Source of the DNA: an uncultured Bacteroidota bacterium
GTDB taxonomy: Bacteria; Bacteroidota; Bacteroidia; AKYH767-A; OLB10
DNA: 36,156 nucleotides
Direction of reading: 5' to 3'
Assembly (NCBI GenBank): GCA_903881665.1
Contig: CAIRUC010000024.1
Coordinates: forward strand, 1-36,156
In this document: positions 7,903 through 16,797 of the stretch, piece after piece
Layout of the letters: every line of letters begins with the position of its first letter
Position numbering within the stretch: position 1 is the stretch's first letter
The notes under the pieces: model-generated
What the model was told of the DNA's origin: nothing
Database searches by the model: none
The model's input: only the letters and a program-made list of their open reading frames with translations
Program-made: the position numbers and the translations under genes

Positions 7903-10402
7903 TTCTGTTTATGTTTAGTGTAATGGTAAATTCGGTCCCAATTCCAGGCGTGCTTTCTACGGAAATTGTTCCTCCTAGGGTTTCGATTTGCTCTTTTATT
8001 AAGTGTAATCCTACGCCTGTTCCTGATGCAACATTTTTATGGAACCTTTTGTATATTCCAAATATTTTTGTTCCATGCTTTACTAGGTCTATTCCTATTC
8101 CATTATCAGCGAATTTGATAATAAGATTACCTTCTTCTTTAATTGTTTTGATATGAATGTTGCAAGTGCGATCAATACTTCGGTATTTTATTGCATTTGA
8201 AATTAAATTGTAAAAAATACTTTGAATAAATGAATGAACTGAATTAATAATTTTTATTTGGCTGAAATCAGTCGTAATAATTGCTTCGGATAAGGTTATA
8301 TCCTTTTTTAAGTCGTTAAGAGTTTCATTGGTTATTCTTTCTAGATCAATTATTATTTTCGAACTATTTATTTCTTCTTTTATTGATAAAATCACATTTA
8401 AATCGCGCAGTATTTCATCTATTCTTTGCGATGATTCTTTAATATGGTTTATAATAGTTTGATTATAATTGTCCTTGCTGTCATGAAAACAGCCTGCTAA
8501 TCCAATAAGGTTTGCTATTGGCGCTCTTAAATTGTGCGAAACAATATAGCTGTATTGCATTAATTGCGCATAATTTTTTTGTAATTTATTATTTGCAATT
8601 TGTAATTCTTTTTCACTTCTTTTTGTTTCGTTTTCTGATTCTCTTATAGCAGATATATCAAGTCCATATCCTAACATCATTTCTATTTCTCCGTTTTTAT
8701 ATACAGGGAAATATTTTCTTAAAATAACAACATCTTTACCGTTTAAATCTGTATGTATATCGTCAAATGTTATTGGTTTTCCTGTTGTAGCTACTTCAGT
8801 AAATAGTGCCTTTCTTCTTGCGGCGAAATCTGTTTTTATATTTTTCAATGCGGCGTATTCAAAGTCATCTTTGCCAATCATGTAATTCCTTACTTCTACA
8901 TTTGAAATTGCTTTAGGGTTTATGAATAAATATTTCATTTTGCTATCTAAAACTGCAATGTCAGTTGGAAGGTTATTTAGAATGTCTTCGTAAAATAATT
9001 TTTGTTTTAATATTTCATCTTTTATTTTGGTTGATTCTGTTATGTCTTTTATTTGGATACATATCCCTATAACTTTATTATGTATTTTGTCTATCGTAGG
9101 GAAATAAGTAATGCTAAATATTTTTAGATTTAGTGTGATTTCACTTTTTATAATTTCCGAACTGCTAAGGCATTTTGTAGCCTTTTCAATGAATTCATTT
9201 TGATATTCGGACGGTAAATAAGTAATTATTTTTGTCCATGTGTTTAATTGTTTAATGCCAAATTCATTAAATAATTCAACTGTTTTTTGATTGTAGTAAA
9301 CGAGATCTTGATTTTTATTAATTAAAAATATGGATTCTTCAGAACTATTTAAAATGGAATTTAGATCAATTGATTTTTGTTTTAATTTCTCGTGAAATAC
9401 TTCTTGTTGTGTTATGTTTAGCGCATATACGTTAACGTACTTGTTTTCTTGATTAGGAGATACTGTTAAAAAGAAAAATTCTTTGTTTATTTTTATTTTT
9501 ATTGATCTAACCACGCCATCGTAAATACTAGCTTTTGAAATTGCTTTTATGTCTTCGTTATATATACTGTTATTTGTTTTCCCAATTTTTCTAGTAAACT
9601 CATTGGCTGCTACATTTGCAAATAAAATTTTTCCTGTTATGGTTAATCTGAATACTGGGTTCGGATTGTCGATTGGAAACTTTGCGAATTCTTCTTTTTC
9701 TTTTTCTAGTTTTTTAATTTGTGTTACATCTTTAATGTAAATAAGGTATTCGTCTTTTTCTATCTTGCTTATTTTTCCATCTAATATTAATTCTTTGTTT
9801 CTGTCTCTGAATTTGTATTGAATATTTATGAACGAATTAATTTCTTTTACACTATTTATGTCGAATTTTATTTTTATTGCATTGTTTTTATCTACAGCAT
9901 CAAATAAATTTATTCCTTCTTGTATGTTGTTTTTGTTAAGTACGCCTAATTCACCATCTTGTATAATTGAACTAACGATTCCTGCTTTTGTTAAAGTAAA
10001 GACGCTGCCTTCTATTAGTTTTATCAATGATCTGTTGGATGCTTTATAACTTAATTCGTCTTTTGTTTTAGATGAGGAATTTATTTTGTCGGTTGCTTTT
10101 TCTGAAAACTCAAGCGAACATAGGTAGTTGAAAGCTGTTGTGTTTAATTCGATTTTTTGTATTTTTAAATTTACATATACTTCATTTTTATGCGTATTAA
10201 ATAGCCCTACGTTTTTTATTAACTGTAAGTTTTTGAATTCTTGTGTTGTTGCTACGTTGTTTAATGGAAATATACTTGGCAAGCCTGCTATAAAAGTTTG
10301 AATTGTTATTTTGTTTTTACTCGCATGTTCAAATGGCAATAAATGCGAGATGTTTTCTTGCAAGTTAATTATTGCTCCGGCTGAATTAATTATAAAATTC
10401 AC
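7880..10402 (-). CDS. Multi-PAS cytoplasmic sensor histidine kinase
   Basis: This 840-residue kinase lacks obvious transmembrane segments, so it probably senses a cytoplasmic signal. Residues about 1-600 hold four to five PAS-like modules in series (roughly 1-110 degenerate, 125-235, 245-345, 350-460, 475-590). These are separated by short coiled segments such as 'IKKLEKEKEEFAKF' and 'SEKELQIANNKLQKNY'. The HisKA box is 'YSYIVSHNLRAPIANL' with phospho-acceptor His623. The ATPase domain has N-box 'NLISNAIKYR' (about 732-741), G1 box 'DNGIGI' (Asp766) and G2 'GTGVGL' (794-799). It forms an operon with the downstream receiver. Ligands are not evident: no heme- or flavin-binding signature could be confirmed by eye. 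Confidence 0.9.
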   Translation of the reverse strand: MNFIINSAGAIINLQENISHLLPFEHASKNKITIQTFIAGLPSIFPLNNVATTQEFKNLQLIKNVGLFNTHKNEVYVNLKIQKIELNTTAFNYLCSLEFSEKATDKINSSSKTKDELSYKASNRSLIKLIEGSVFTLTKAGIVSSIIQDGELGVLNKNNIQEGINLFDAVDKNNAIKIKFDINSVKEINSFINIQYKFRDRNKELILDGKISKIEKDEYLIYIKDVTQIKKLEKEKEEFAKFPIDNPNPVFRLTITGKILFANVAANEFTRKIGKTNNSIYNEDIKAISKASIYDGVVRSIKIKINKEFFFLTVSPNQENKYVNVYALNITQQEVFHEKLKQKSIDLNSILNSSEESIFLINKNQDLVYYNQKTVELFNEFGIKQLNTWTKIITYLPSEYQNEFIEKATKCLSSSEIIKSEITLNLKIFSITYFPTIDKIHNKVIGICIQIKDITESTKIKDEILKQKLFYEDILNNLPTDIAVLDSKMKYLFINPKAISNVEVRNYMIGKDDFEYAALKNIKTDFAARRKALFTEVATTGKPITFDDIHTDLNGKDVVILRKYFPVYKNGEIEMMLGYGLDISAIRESENETKRSEKELQIANNKLQKNYAQLMQYSYIVSHNLRAPIANLIGLAGCFHDSKDNYNQTIINHIKESSQRIDEILRDLNVILSIKEEINSSKIIIDLERITNETLNDLKKDITLSEAIITTDFSQIKIINSVHSFIQSIFYNLISNAIKYRSIDRTCNIHIKTIKEEGNLIIKFADNGIGIDLVKHGTKIFGIYKRFHKNVASGTGVGLHLIKEQIETLGGTISVESTPGIGTEFTITLNINRNEQNSIN

Positions 10403-11174
10403 AATACTTTATTTGGGTCTCCTGAATTTTTTCCAAGTAGGAATTCAGTATAGATGGTTTTCTTCTGCAAAATAACCTCTAATACTTTAATTTTTGTCAT
10501 TTGATGATACATTTAATAGATGCCTTCTTTCTAATGGGTGTATACACCTATATTAGTTGTGTTGTTGTTCAATTTGTTTAATTACCTACAGATATTTTAT
10601 CTTAACCTATGTTTTAGCCTGTTAATGGTATTATAGTGTTTTTATCTCTCTACTTTTATATTGCTTAGTACTTCCTTATTGTTGATCCTTTGATTTTACA
10701 AGTTGAAATAATATGCTTTTGATTTATAAAGACATTGTATTTCAATTTATTAAAATCTATCCGGAGAGGATTAAAGAAAGTTGGATAGGATAGGATTGAA
10801 TCAGTTTTAAAAGTATAGGATTGATCTGATCTTCGGGCGAAAACCAAGTATCTACATTTAAACTAATTGAAATTTAGATTATTGTGGTTTCAAAAAAATC
10901 TATTTATCATGATTTGGTTCCTTTAAAAAAATTGATTTTAAATGGTATGGCTAGTTCAGTTCAATACTTATTCACATTCTCGGTGCAGAAAAACTAGTAG
11001 TGTATTAATTACTAGTCATGAAACTTGCAAAAGGATCTATTATCTTCGCTGGTAGTAATGTAAACTTAATAAATTCATCATTATTTGTTAATTACATTTT
11101 ATATAAAAACATTGATAAGAATGATGAATTAGCTTTAGTTTGAGACGTATCGTCAATTAAATAGGAATCAAAAT
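10403..11174. other. Long AT-rich intergenic region
   Basis: These 772 bases lie between the divergent histidine kinase and CotH operons. I see small inverted repeats (7-bp arms at 10422-10428/10442-10448 and at 10993-10999/11010-11016). There is a 17-base stretch (10874-10890) that recurs at 27171-27187, and an imperfect local duplication of GGATTGA-type sequence at 10780-10830. Short ORFs (such as 41 codons at 11018-11143) have no recognisable product. Regulatory sites for both operons probably lie here, but I cannot define them with confidence. Confidence 0.5.
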
Positions 11175-12185
11175 ATGAAAAAAGTCTTTATAGTAGCTAT
11201 ATTGATGTTACTATCATTAGTTTCAAATGCTAAAAAAGTGAAGTTTTCAGTCAATATGTCGGCTCAACTAGTTAACACTACTGGGGTCCATGTTGCTGGT
11301 GATTTTCAAACAATAGCAGGTTTTGCGGGTGGCGATTGGAATTCTGCAACGACAACGTTAACTCCAGAGGTTTCGAATCCTTCAATTTATAGTATTGTGC
11401 TTGATATCCCGGCATTTGCTAAGTATGAATATAAATATGTCAATGGCGACCAATTTTATGAGGCCGAATTCGTTCCTCAAGAATCTAGAGTAGGTTACAA
11501 CTTCAATGATAATCGTTGGCTATATATTGATTCATTAGCCAATGATACAACAGATATTGGCGCTCTTTTATTTGCAGGAAATGCCCCAGAGGGTAAAATT
11601 TTGGTTCGTTATTTAGTGGATATGCAGCTTCAGTCTTTAGTAAACGGAAGTGGGGTTCATATTGCTGGTGATTTTCAAGGATGGGACGCTGCAAAAAACA
11701 TCTTGTATAGCTTTGGTAGTAATATTTTTGAAGTTATTTGCTATCATGATACAGGTGCCATTATAGAATATAAATTCTATAATGGAAACGGCTCATCGCA
11801 AACTGAAATTATTGCAGGATCTTGTGCTACCGTTATGGGTAATCGTATAACTCAAGCAAATACTGATATTGTTTTAGATGCAGTTTGTTTTGGGGGATGT
11901 TTTGTATGCAATACCACAGCTTTAAGTACTATCAATAGTCATATTGGTTTTTCATTATTTCCAAATCCTTCGGTAAATAATACGTCAATGTCTTTTTTGC
12001 AATCTGTCGGTGTTAAAACTATTTATATGTTTGACGATACCGGAAAATTAATCAGACAGTTTTTATCCGAAAATGAACGTGAATTTACATTGCCGTTAAC
12101 TGGTTTGTATCAAGGAATGTATATTGTATCAGTTAGTACTAACAACAATAATTCAGTGCAGCAAACGAAATTAATAATTGAATAA
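11175..12185 (+). CDS. Secreted protein with two carbohydrate-binding-like domains and T9SS tail
   Basis: This 336-residue first gene of the CotH/VTC operon has a short signal peptide ending 'LVSNAK'. Two copies of an E-set (CBM20/CBM48-like) domain follow. Copy one, about 21-115, has 'VKFSVNMSAQ' and 'GVHVAGDF'. Copy two, about 142-230, has 'VRYLVDMQLQ', 'GVHIAGDFQGWD' and 'IEYKFYNG'. A Cys-rich turn ('CFGGCFVC') links to the T9SS tail ('FSLFPNPSVNNTS'). Such domains bind starch-like glycans in known enzymes, but no catalytic domain is attached, so glycan binding is inference. The next gene begins within a few bases. It could be a surface partner or a substrate of the CotH-family kinase. Confidence 0.78.
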   Translation: MKKVFIVAILMLLSLVSNAKKVKFSVNMSAQLVNTTGVHVAGDFQTIAGFAGGDWNSATTTLTPEVSNPSIYSIVLDIPAFAKYEYKYVNGDQFYEAEFVPQESRVGYNFNDNRWLYIDSLANDTTDIGALLFAGNAPEGKILVRYLVDMQLQSLVNGSGVHIAGDFQGWDAAKNILYSFGSNIFEVICYHDTGAIIEYKFYNGNGSSQTEIIAGSCATVMGNRITQANTDIVLDAVCFGGCFVCNTTALSTINSHIGFSLFPNPSVNNTSMSFLQSVGVKTIYMFDDTGKLIRQFLSENEREFTLPLTGLYQGMYIVSVSTNNNNSVQQTKLIIE

Positions 12186-12192
12186 TTTGGGA

Positions 12193-14481
12193 ATGGGAAA
12201 ATTTAACTCTCTTATCATGGTGTTGTTTTCGGTTTTTATGTTGCACTCGACAAGTGCATCAGCTCAAACTGATTTGTATGACATAAATGCTATTCAGCAA
12301 ATTGAATTGTTTTTTACTCAGCCAGATTGGGACTATGAATTGGATACCGCTAAAATCGGAGCCGATAGCTATATTATGGCTTCACTAGTAATTGTTAATG
12401 GCGTTAGCTTTGATAGCGTTGGTGTAAAGTATAAAGGAAATAGTTCGTACAATGCGTCAAGTGTTAAAAATCCGTTACATATTTCGTTAAATGAATTTAA
12501 GGGACAGTCTTATCAGGGTTTTAAAGATATTAAGCTGAGTAACTGTTATGTAGATCCTTCTATGATCAGAGAGGTATTAGCATATTCGGTTTTAGGGAAT
12601 TATATGGATTGCTCAAAATCAAATTTCGCAAAAGTATTTATCAATGGAGTGTATGTAGGACTTTACTCTAATGATGAAAATGTGGGGACAAAATTCTTAA
12701 CTGACAAATTTTCTTCATCGTCTAATACTTTTATTAAATGCAACCCGATTGTAAATCCAGGCCCAACCACTAAATGTAATTTGAAATATATTACTGGTGC
12801 CGATAGTAGTGGTTATTTTAATTATTACGATTTAAAATCTACTTATGGTTGGAACGAATTAGTTCGGTTATGCGATACCGTTACTAATCATGCTGCATCG
12901 GTGGAGTCCGCAATGGATATTGATCGAATATTGTGGATGTTGGCATTTAATAATGTATTAATTAACCTCGATAGTTATACAGGAGCCTTTGCACAGAATT
13001 ATTATTTGTATCGCGATAATAACAACCGATTTGCTCCTATTGTTTGGGATTTGAATATGGCATTGGGGGGATTTCCATTTGTTGGTAGTGGAAATAGCAG
13101 TTTAGGTTCATTAACTGTTTCGAATATGCAGCAATTACCTTTATCAATACATAATACAGATCCTTATTGGCCTTTGTTAAACGATTTAAATAATAATCCT
13201 CAATGGAAAAAAATGTACGTTGCCCATATGAAAACGATTTTAAATGAATTTTTTGTTTCGAATAATTATGTAACATTAGCTATTCAGTATCAAACATTAG
13301 TTGATGCAGCAGTTCAAGCCGATACTAATAAAGCATTTACATATACTCAATTTCAGAATTCATTAAATTCAAATACTACTGTAGGAAGTTATCAAGTACC
13401 TGGAATTGTAACATTAATGAATTCACGGACTATCTATTTGCAGTCAACTTCCGAATTTTTAGCATCAGCGCCTGCTATTTCTGGTGTTGCTTATGCTCCA
13501 TCTTCACCTTTTATAGGCGATACTGTATGGGTAACAGCAACTGTGAGCAATAGCTCTAATGTATTGGTTGGTCATCGAGAAGATCAATTATTTAAGTTTA
13601 CTAAAGAATCGATGTATGACGATGGACTGCATCATGATGGAGTTTCGGGCGATGGCGTTTATGGTACCGGTTTGATTGTGTCAGCGCCCTATATACAATA
13701 TTATGTGTATGCAGAAAACGCAGCCGCTGCTATGTTTTCACCAGTACGTGCTGAACATGAATTTTATACTATTAATGCGAATGTTCAAATAATTGGTTTT
13801 CATCAGTTGGCTATTAATGAGTTTATGGCTAAAAATGATGGAAATGTGACAGATCAAGACGGAGAATACGATGATTGGTTAGAAGTTTATAACTCCACCA
13901 CTTCCTCGATCAATTTAGGTAACGTTTATTTGTCGAATAATTTTATCGACATCAAGAAATGGAGGTTCCCCAGCACAACTACTATTGCAGCTAGTAATGT
14001 GCTTGTAATTTGGATGGATCAAGATACTACTCAAAATGGATTGCATGCCAATTTTAAATTATCTGCTTCTGGTGATGCCATTTATATTTTTAATTCTCTA
14101 GGTGGTGTCATTGATAGTTTAACTTTTGGGCCTCAAAGTTCAGATATTTCTATGTTTAGATGTCCTGATGGCTCCGGCCCATTTGCGTATACATTAAACA
14201 CAACATTTAATCAAAAGAACTGTACAACAGGTTTGCTAGAAGCAGAGAAGGTATCTATGTTTTCGATGTACCCTAATCCAACATCAAATCAATTGCATAT
14301 TGAAGCAAATAGTCAAATAAGTTATATTCAGATATTCGATATTCACGGAGCCGAAGTGTTAAAGGCTACCGTTAGTCCTACACATTCATTAACAATAATC
14401 GTTAATGAATTAAACAAAGGTATATATCAAGTGGTTCTTAATAACGGAGAATTAACAGGTAAATTGATGATTTATAAGTAA
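12193..14481 (+). CDS. CotH-family atypical protein kinase with lamin-tail domain and T9SS tail
   Basis: CotH proteins are atypical secreted kinases, known from phosphorylation of Bacillus spore coat proteins. This 762-residue version has a signal peptide ending 'TSASAQ'. The CotH kinase domain spans about 30-420 and shows 'VGVKYKGNSS' (Lys/Gly-rich N-lobe), 'REVLAYSVL', 'VFINGVYVGLYSNDE', 'NYYLYRD' and 'PIVWDLNMALGG', whose Asp286 is the presumed metal ligand. A Ca-site-like stretch ('YDDGLHHDGVSGDG') precedes a lamin-tail domain (about 533-665; 'LAINEFMAKN', 'WLEVYN', 'FKLSASGD'). The T9SS tail starts 'FSMYPNPTSN'. An in-frame TTG at 12178 overlaps the upstream stop. I prefer the ATG at 12193, which begins the signal peptide. 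Confidence 0.85.
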   Translation: MGKFNSLIMVLFSVFMLHSTSASAQTDLYDINAIQQIELFFTQPDWDYELDTAKIGADSYIMASLVIVNGVSFDSVGVKYKGNSSYNASSVKNPLHISLNEFKGQSYQGFKDIKLSNCYVDPSMIREVLAYSVLGNYMDCSKSNFAKVFINGVYVGLYSNDENVGTKFLTDKFSSSSNTFIKCNPIVNPGPTTKCNLKYITGADSSGYFNYYDLKSTYGWNELVRLCDTVTNHAASVESAMDIDRILWMLAFNNVLINLDSYTGAFAQNYYLYRDNNNRFAPIVWDLNMALGGFPFVGSGNSSLGSLTVSNMQQLPLSIHNTDPYWPLLNDLNNNPQWKKMYVAHMKTILNEFFVSNNYVTLAIQYQTLVDAAVQADTNKAFTYTQFQNSLNSNTTVGSYQVPGIVTLMNSRTIYLQSTSEFLASAPAISGVAYAPSSPFIGDTVWVTATVSNSSNVLVGHREDQLFKFTKESMYDDGLHHDGVSGDGVYGTGLIVSAPYIQYYVYAENAAAAMFSPVRAEHEFYTINANVQIIGFHQLAINEFMAKNDGNVTDQDGEYDDWLEVYNSTTSSINLGNVYLSNNFIDIKKWRFPSTTTIAASNVLVIWMDQDTTQNGLHANFKLSASGDAIYIFNSLGGVIDSLTFGPQSSDISMFRCPDGSGPFAYTLNTTFNQKNCTTGLLEAEKVSMFSMYPNPTSNQLHIEANSQISYIQIFDIHGAEVLKATVSPTHSLTIIVNELNKGIYQVVLNNGELTGKLMIYK

Positions 14482-14488
14482 AACTACA

Positions 14489-14905
14489 ATGAGGAACTAT
14501 ACGATGATGAAAATCCTTTTTTTATCAGCAGCATTCATAGCTATGGTGCTAAGTGGATGTGAAAAACCTGCGGGACAGGGAGGAGATGCTACAATTAAAG
14601 GAAAAGTGTGGGTTGAAGATTGGGATAAAAATTTCAACTTGCTTCAATATGAGTTTGCTGGCGCAGATCAAGATGTGTACATAATCTATGGTGATGATGT
14701 GAATTATGGCGATAAAATTTCAACTAACAACAACGGAGAATTTGAATTTAAGTATTTGAGAAAGGGTAAATATAAAATTTATGTTTATAGTGATCAAAAT
14801 CAATCTTCATCAACCCCAGCTTCTCAGGTAGCTATTGTAGTAAATACTGAAATCTCAAGTAAAAAGCAAACTGTAGATATTGGTACTATTATTATTAAAA
14901 AATAA
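14489..14905 (+). CDS. Lipoprotein with carboxypeptidase-regulatory-like fold, CotH operon
   Basis: The 138-residue product has a lipobox LSGC (Cys24), so it should be lipidated and anchored in the envelope. The residues after the Cys (EKPAGQGGD) are polar. The mature part resembles a small beta-sandwich of the carboxypeptidase-regulatory or SpaA/Cna-B-like type: 'ATIKGKVWVEDW', then 'VYIIYGDD', 'TNNNGEFEFKYLRKGKYKIYVYSD' and a closing strand 'VDIGTIIIKK'. The NGEFEF...GKYKIYVY pattern is the usual signature of that fold. Alternative starts exist at 14504 and 14507. It lies 7 bases after the CotH gene. A structural or scaffold role at the cell surface is inference. Confidence 0.75.
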   Translation: MRNYTMMKILFLSAAFIAMVLSGCEKPAGQGGDATIKGKVWVEDWDKNFNLLQYEFAGADQDVYIIYGDDVNYGDKISTNNNGEFEFKYLRKGKYKIYVYSDQNQSSSTPASQVAIVVNTEISSKKQTVDIGTIIIKK

Positions 14906-14910
14906 CCGCC

Positions 14911-15381
14911 ATGACTAAAAAATATATTCTAATTATTTTTTCTTTTTTTTTGGCACTTCAAATGAATGCGCAAAGTAAAAAAATACTTGCTAAGTATGGT
15001 GTAAAATCTGTAGTTGAAACAGTCTCTGAAGATGGCAAAACTGTTAATGATAGCAAGAAAATATTCAATAAGGATGGTGAAGTAATTGAGGAGGTGAGTT
15101 ATGATAAGTCGGGTGCATTAAAAGACATTACAAAAAATATTTTTGATAAGCATGGTAATTGTATCGAACAGTTAGTTTTGAAGGATGGTAAAGTTGTTGA
15201 GCGAAAAACAATAAAGTATGATGCAAATGACGATAAAATAGAAGAATCGCAATTCAATGAAGAGAATACGTTAGTAAAAAAACAATTGTATTTTTATAAT
15301 GCGAAGGGGCTGAAAATCGAGAAAAGAACATTGAATTCTTACGGTAAAGTTATTAGTGTTCATAGCTCAATTTATCAATAA
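14911..15381 (+). CDS. Small secreted protein of the CotH operon
   Basis: This 156-residue protein has a clear signal peptide (MTKKYILIIFSFFLALQMNAQ) and no lipobox. The mature region is Lys/Glu-rich and made of imperfect 20-25-residue repeats with a 'Y/F-D/N-x-x-G-x-x-I/V' turn ('FNKDGEVIEEVSYDKSGAL', 'FDKHGNCIEQLVL', 'YNAKGLKIEKRTL'). These resemble the RHS-like or toast-rack beta-hairpin repeats seen in many small Bacteroidota exported proteins. I do not recognise a defined family. Its TAA overlaps the ATG of the VTC gene (TAATG), so it is translationally coupled to it. Confidence 0.65.
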   Translation: MTKKYILIIFSFFLALQMNAQSKKILAKYGVKSVVETVSEDGKTVNDSKKIFNKDGEVIEEVSYDKSGALKDITKNIFDKHGNCIEQLVLKDGKVVERKTIKYDANDDKIEESQFNEENTLVKKQLYFYNAKGLKIEKRTLNSYGKVISVHSSIYQ

Positions 15382-16136
15382 TGTTTGTTTATTCAGCGCC
15401 TAAAGTGCTCGAAATTTTTGATTCTATTTCTCTGGAGGAAATGGGAAAGGCTGAATTAATGGATCGCAACGATTTGAAATTCATGTTTAGGTTTGAGCAG
15501 CTTGATTATTTCTTGAAAGAAGTATCGAACTTTTATCAAGTACTAGAGATAAGTGGAAAAAGGTTGTTTAAATACGAAACAGTTTATTATGATACAGCAT
15601 CAAATAAATTGTATCGTAATCATCATAATGGCATTTTGAATAGGTTTAAGATTCGTTATCGAACCTATGTTGATAGTAATACGGGTTTTCTTGAAGTGAA
15701 ATTGAAAAATAATAAAGGCAGAACGGTTAAAGAAAGAATTAGTTGTGCAAAACCGGTAAGCTTGTCTGAAATAAAATCATCATCTTTTATTTGTTCACTT
15801 GTAACAATAAATCCTGATGAGTTAACAGAGAAAATTGATGTTAATTACGATCGAATTACATTAGTAAATAAATTCAATTCAGAGCGTGTTACGATTGATT
15901 TGAATTTAACATTTTTATCGAACGGGAATGAAACTATTGTTCAGGATCTTGTTATTGCTGAGTTGAAACGTGATGCTAAAATGGATTCGCAATTTTTGAA
16001 GATTATGCGTGATCATAATGTTAAAATTGGATCAATGAGTAAGTATTGTATGGGAATGGCCGTGTTAGATTTGGATCCTAAAAAAAATAACTTTAAAGAA
16101 GGCTTAATGAAAATATTTAAGCTGATTAAAAAATAA
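15381..16136 (+). CDS. VTC-type polyphosphate polymerase domain protein
   Basis: This 251-residue soluble protein is of the VTC/triphosphate-tunnel (CYTH-like) fold. In yeast Vtc4 the fold polymerises ATP gamma-phosphate into polyphosphate. Tunnel-type basic and acidic residues are visible: 'MDRNDLKF' (Arg29, Lys33), 'YYDT' (69-72), 'RFKIRYRTY' (88-96), 'LEVKLKNNKGR' (Glu105, Lys107, Lys109), 'IAELKRD' (Glu194, Lys196) and the C-terminal 'SKYCMGM' (Lys221). No signal peptide or membrane helix is seen, so it is cytoplasmic. A DUF4956 membrane protein follows 19 bases later, the usual partner of bacterial VTC genes. The polymerase activity is by family; product and direction are untested here. 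Confidence 0.85.
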   Translation: MFVYSAPKVLEIFDSISLEEMGKAELMDRNDLKFMFRFEQLDYFLKEVSNFYQVLEISGKRLFKYETVYYDTASNKLYRNHHNGILNRFKIRYRTYVDSNTGFLEVKLKNNKGRTVKERISCAKPVSLSEIKSSSFICSLVTINPDELTEKIDVNYDRITLVNKFNSERVTIDLNLTFLSNGNETIVQDLVIAELKRDAKMDSQFLKIMRDHNVKIGSMSKYCMGMAVLDLDPKKNNFKEGLMKIFKLIKK

Positions 16137-16155
16137 AAATTAAAACCCTGAAAAT

Positions 16156-16791
16156 ATGATAAATAATATATTACTTGATAATGTTGATGGTATTGATACC
16201 ATAGCAAAAGTTTCTATGAAATTCGGAATAAGATTATTAATTGATTTAATATCTTCCTTCGTTTTAATTAGGTTTATTTATTTTCGTTACTACCGAAATA
16301 AAGACTTGTTGTTCACCTATTTCGTTTTCAATATTGTTATTTTTACAATATCCTTCTTGTTGAATAGGGTTGAAATTTCGATGGGTGCTGCCTTTGGATT
16401 GTTTGCAGTATTTAGTATGCTTCGTTATAAAACAGAAGAAATTAGTATTAAAGACATGACTTATTTATTTCTTACAATTGCTATTGGTATTGTATCGGCA
16501 GTTACTAAGTTGAAAGGAGTAGAGGATATGTATGAATATATGTTTTTGTCGGGTATAATTGCCGCAATGATTTTTATTACCTTGTTGTTAGAAAGTAATA
16601 TGTTAATGAAGCAAGAGTCTTTTAAGACTATCTACTACGAAAAAATAGAATTAATTCGACCTGATAGAAACGAAGAATTTCTTGCTGATTTAAGAGAAAG
16701 AACCGGCATTAATATTCATAGAGCTTTTGTTCAGAAAATTGACTTCTTAAGAGATTCGGCGCAGGTTAAAATTTACTATTACGAAAGTTGA
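16156..16791 (+). CDS. DUF4956 multi-pass membrane protein
   Basis: The 211-residue product has four to five hydrophobic segments (about 24-44, 51-70, 77-90, 101-118, 128-147) and a soluble C-terminal tail of about 60 residues. The motif 'GAAFGLFAVFSMLRYKTEEI' (77-96) is the hallmark of DUF4956. The family is typically encoded beside VTC-domain proteins, with CotH genes nearby. By analogy with the membrane part of the yeast VTC complex, it may anchor the polymerase or pass its product across the inner membrane, but that is inference. The gene is 19 bases after the VTC gene and 6 bases before the DUF2490 gene. Confidence 0.88.
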   Translation: MINNILLDNVDGIDTIAKVSMKFGIRLLIDLISSFVLIRFIYFRYYRNKDLLFTYFVFNIVIFTISFLLNRVEISMGAAFGLFAVFSMLRYKTEEISIKDMTYLFLTIAIGIVSAVTKLKGVEDMYEYMFLSGIIAAMIFITLLLESNMLMKQESFKTIYYEKIELIRPDRNEEFLADLRERTGINIHRAFVQKIDFLRDSAQVKIYYYES

Positions 16792-16797
16792 AATCAC

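Noticed and set aside
10780..10830. Imperfect GGATTGA/GGATA repeats
   Set aside because: Only two or three degenerate units; not regular enough for a CRISPR, iteron or satellite.
10665..10847. 60-codon minus-strand ORF in the long gap
   Set aside because: Low-complexity composition, no signal peptide or motif, and no plausible start signals. It probably arises by chance.
10993..11016. ACTAGTA...TACTAGT inverted repeat as an operator
   Set aside because: A 7-bp AT-rich palindrome with a 10-base spacer is not rare in this sequence, and no linked regulator gene supports it.
11018..11143. 41-codon plus-strand ORF with a faint Rossmann-like 'SIIFAGSNVN' start
   Set aside because: Too short, lacks the full glycine motif, and ends where the CotH operon promoter should be.
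12178..12192. TTG start of the CotH gene overlapping the previous stop
   Set aside because: The ATG at 12193 gives a standard signal peptide; the TTG adds five uncharged residues without benefit. It cannot be fully excluded.
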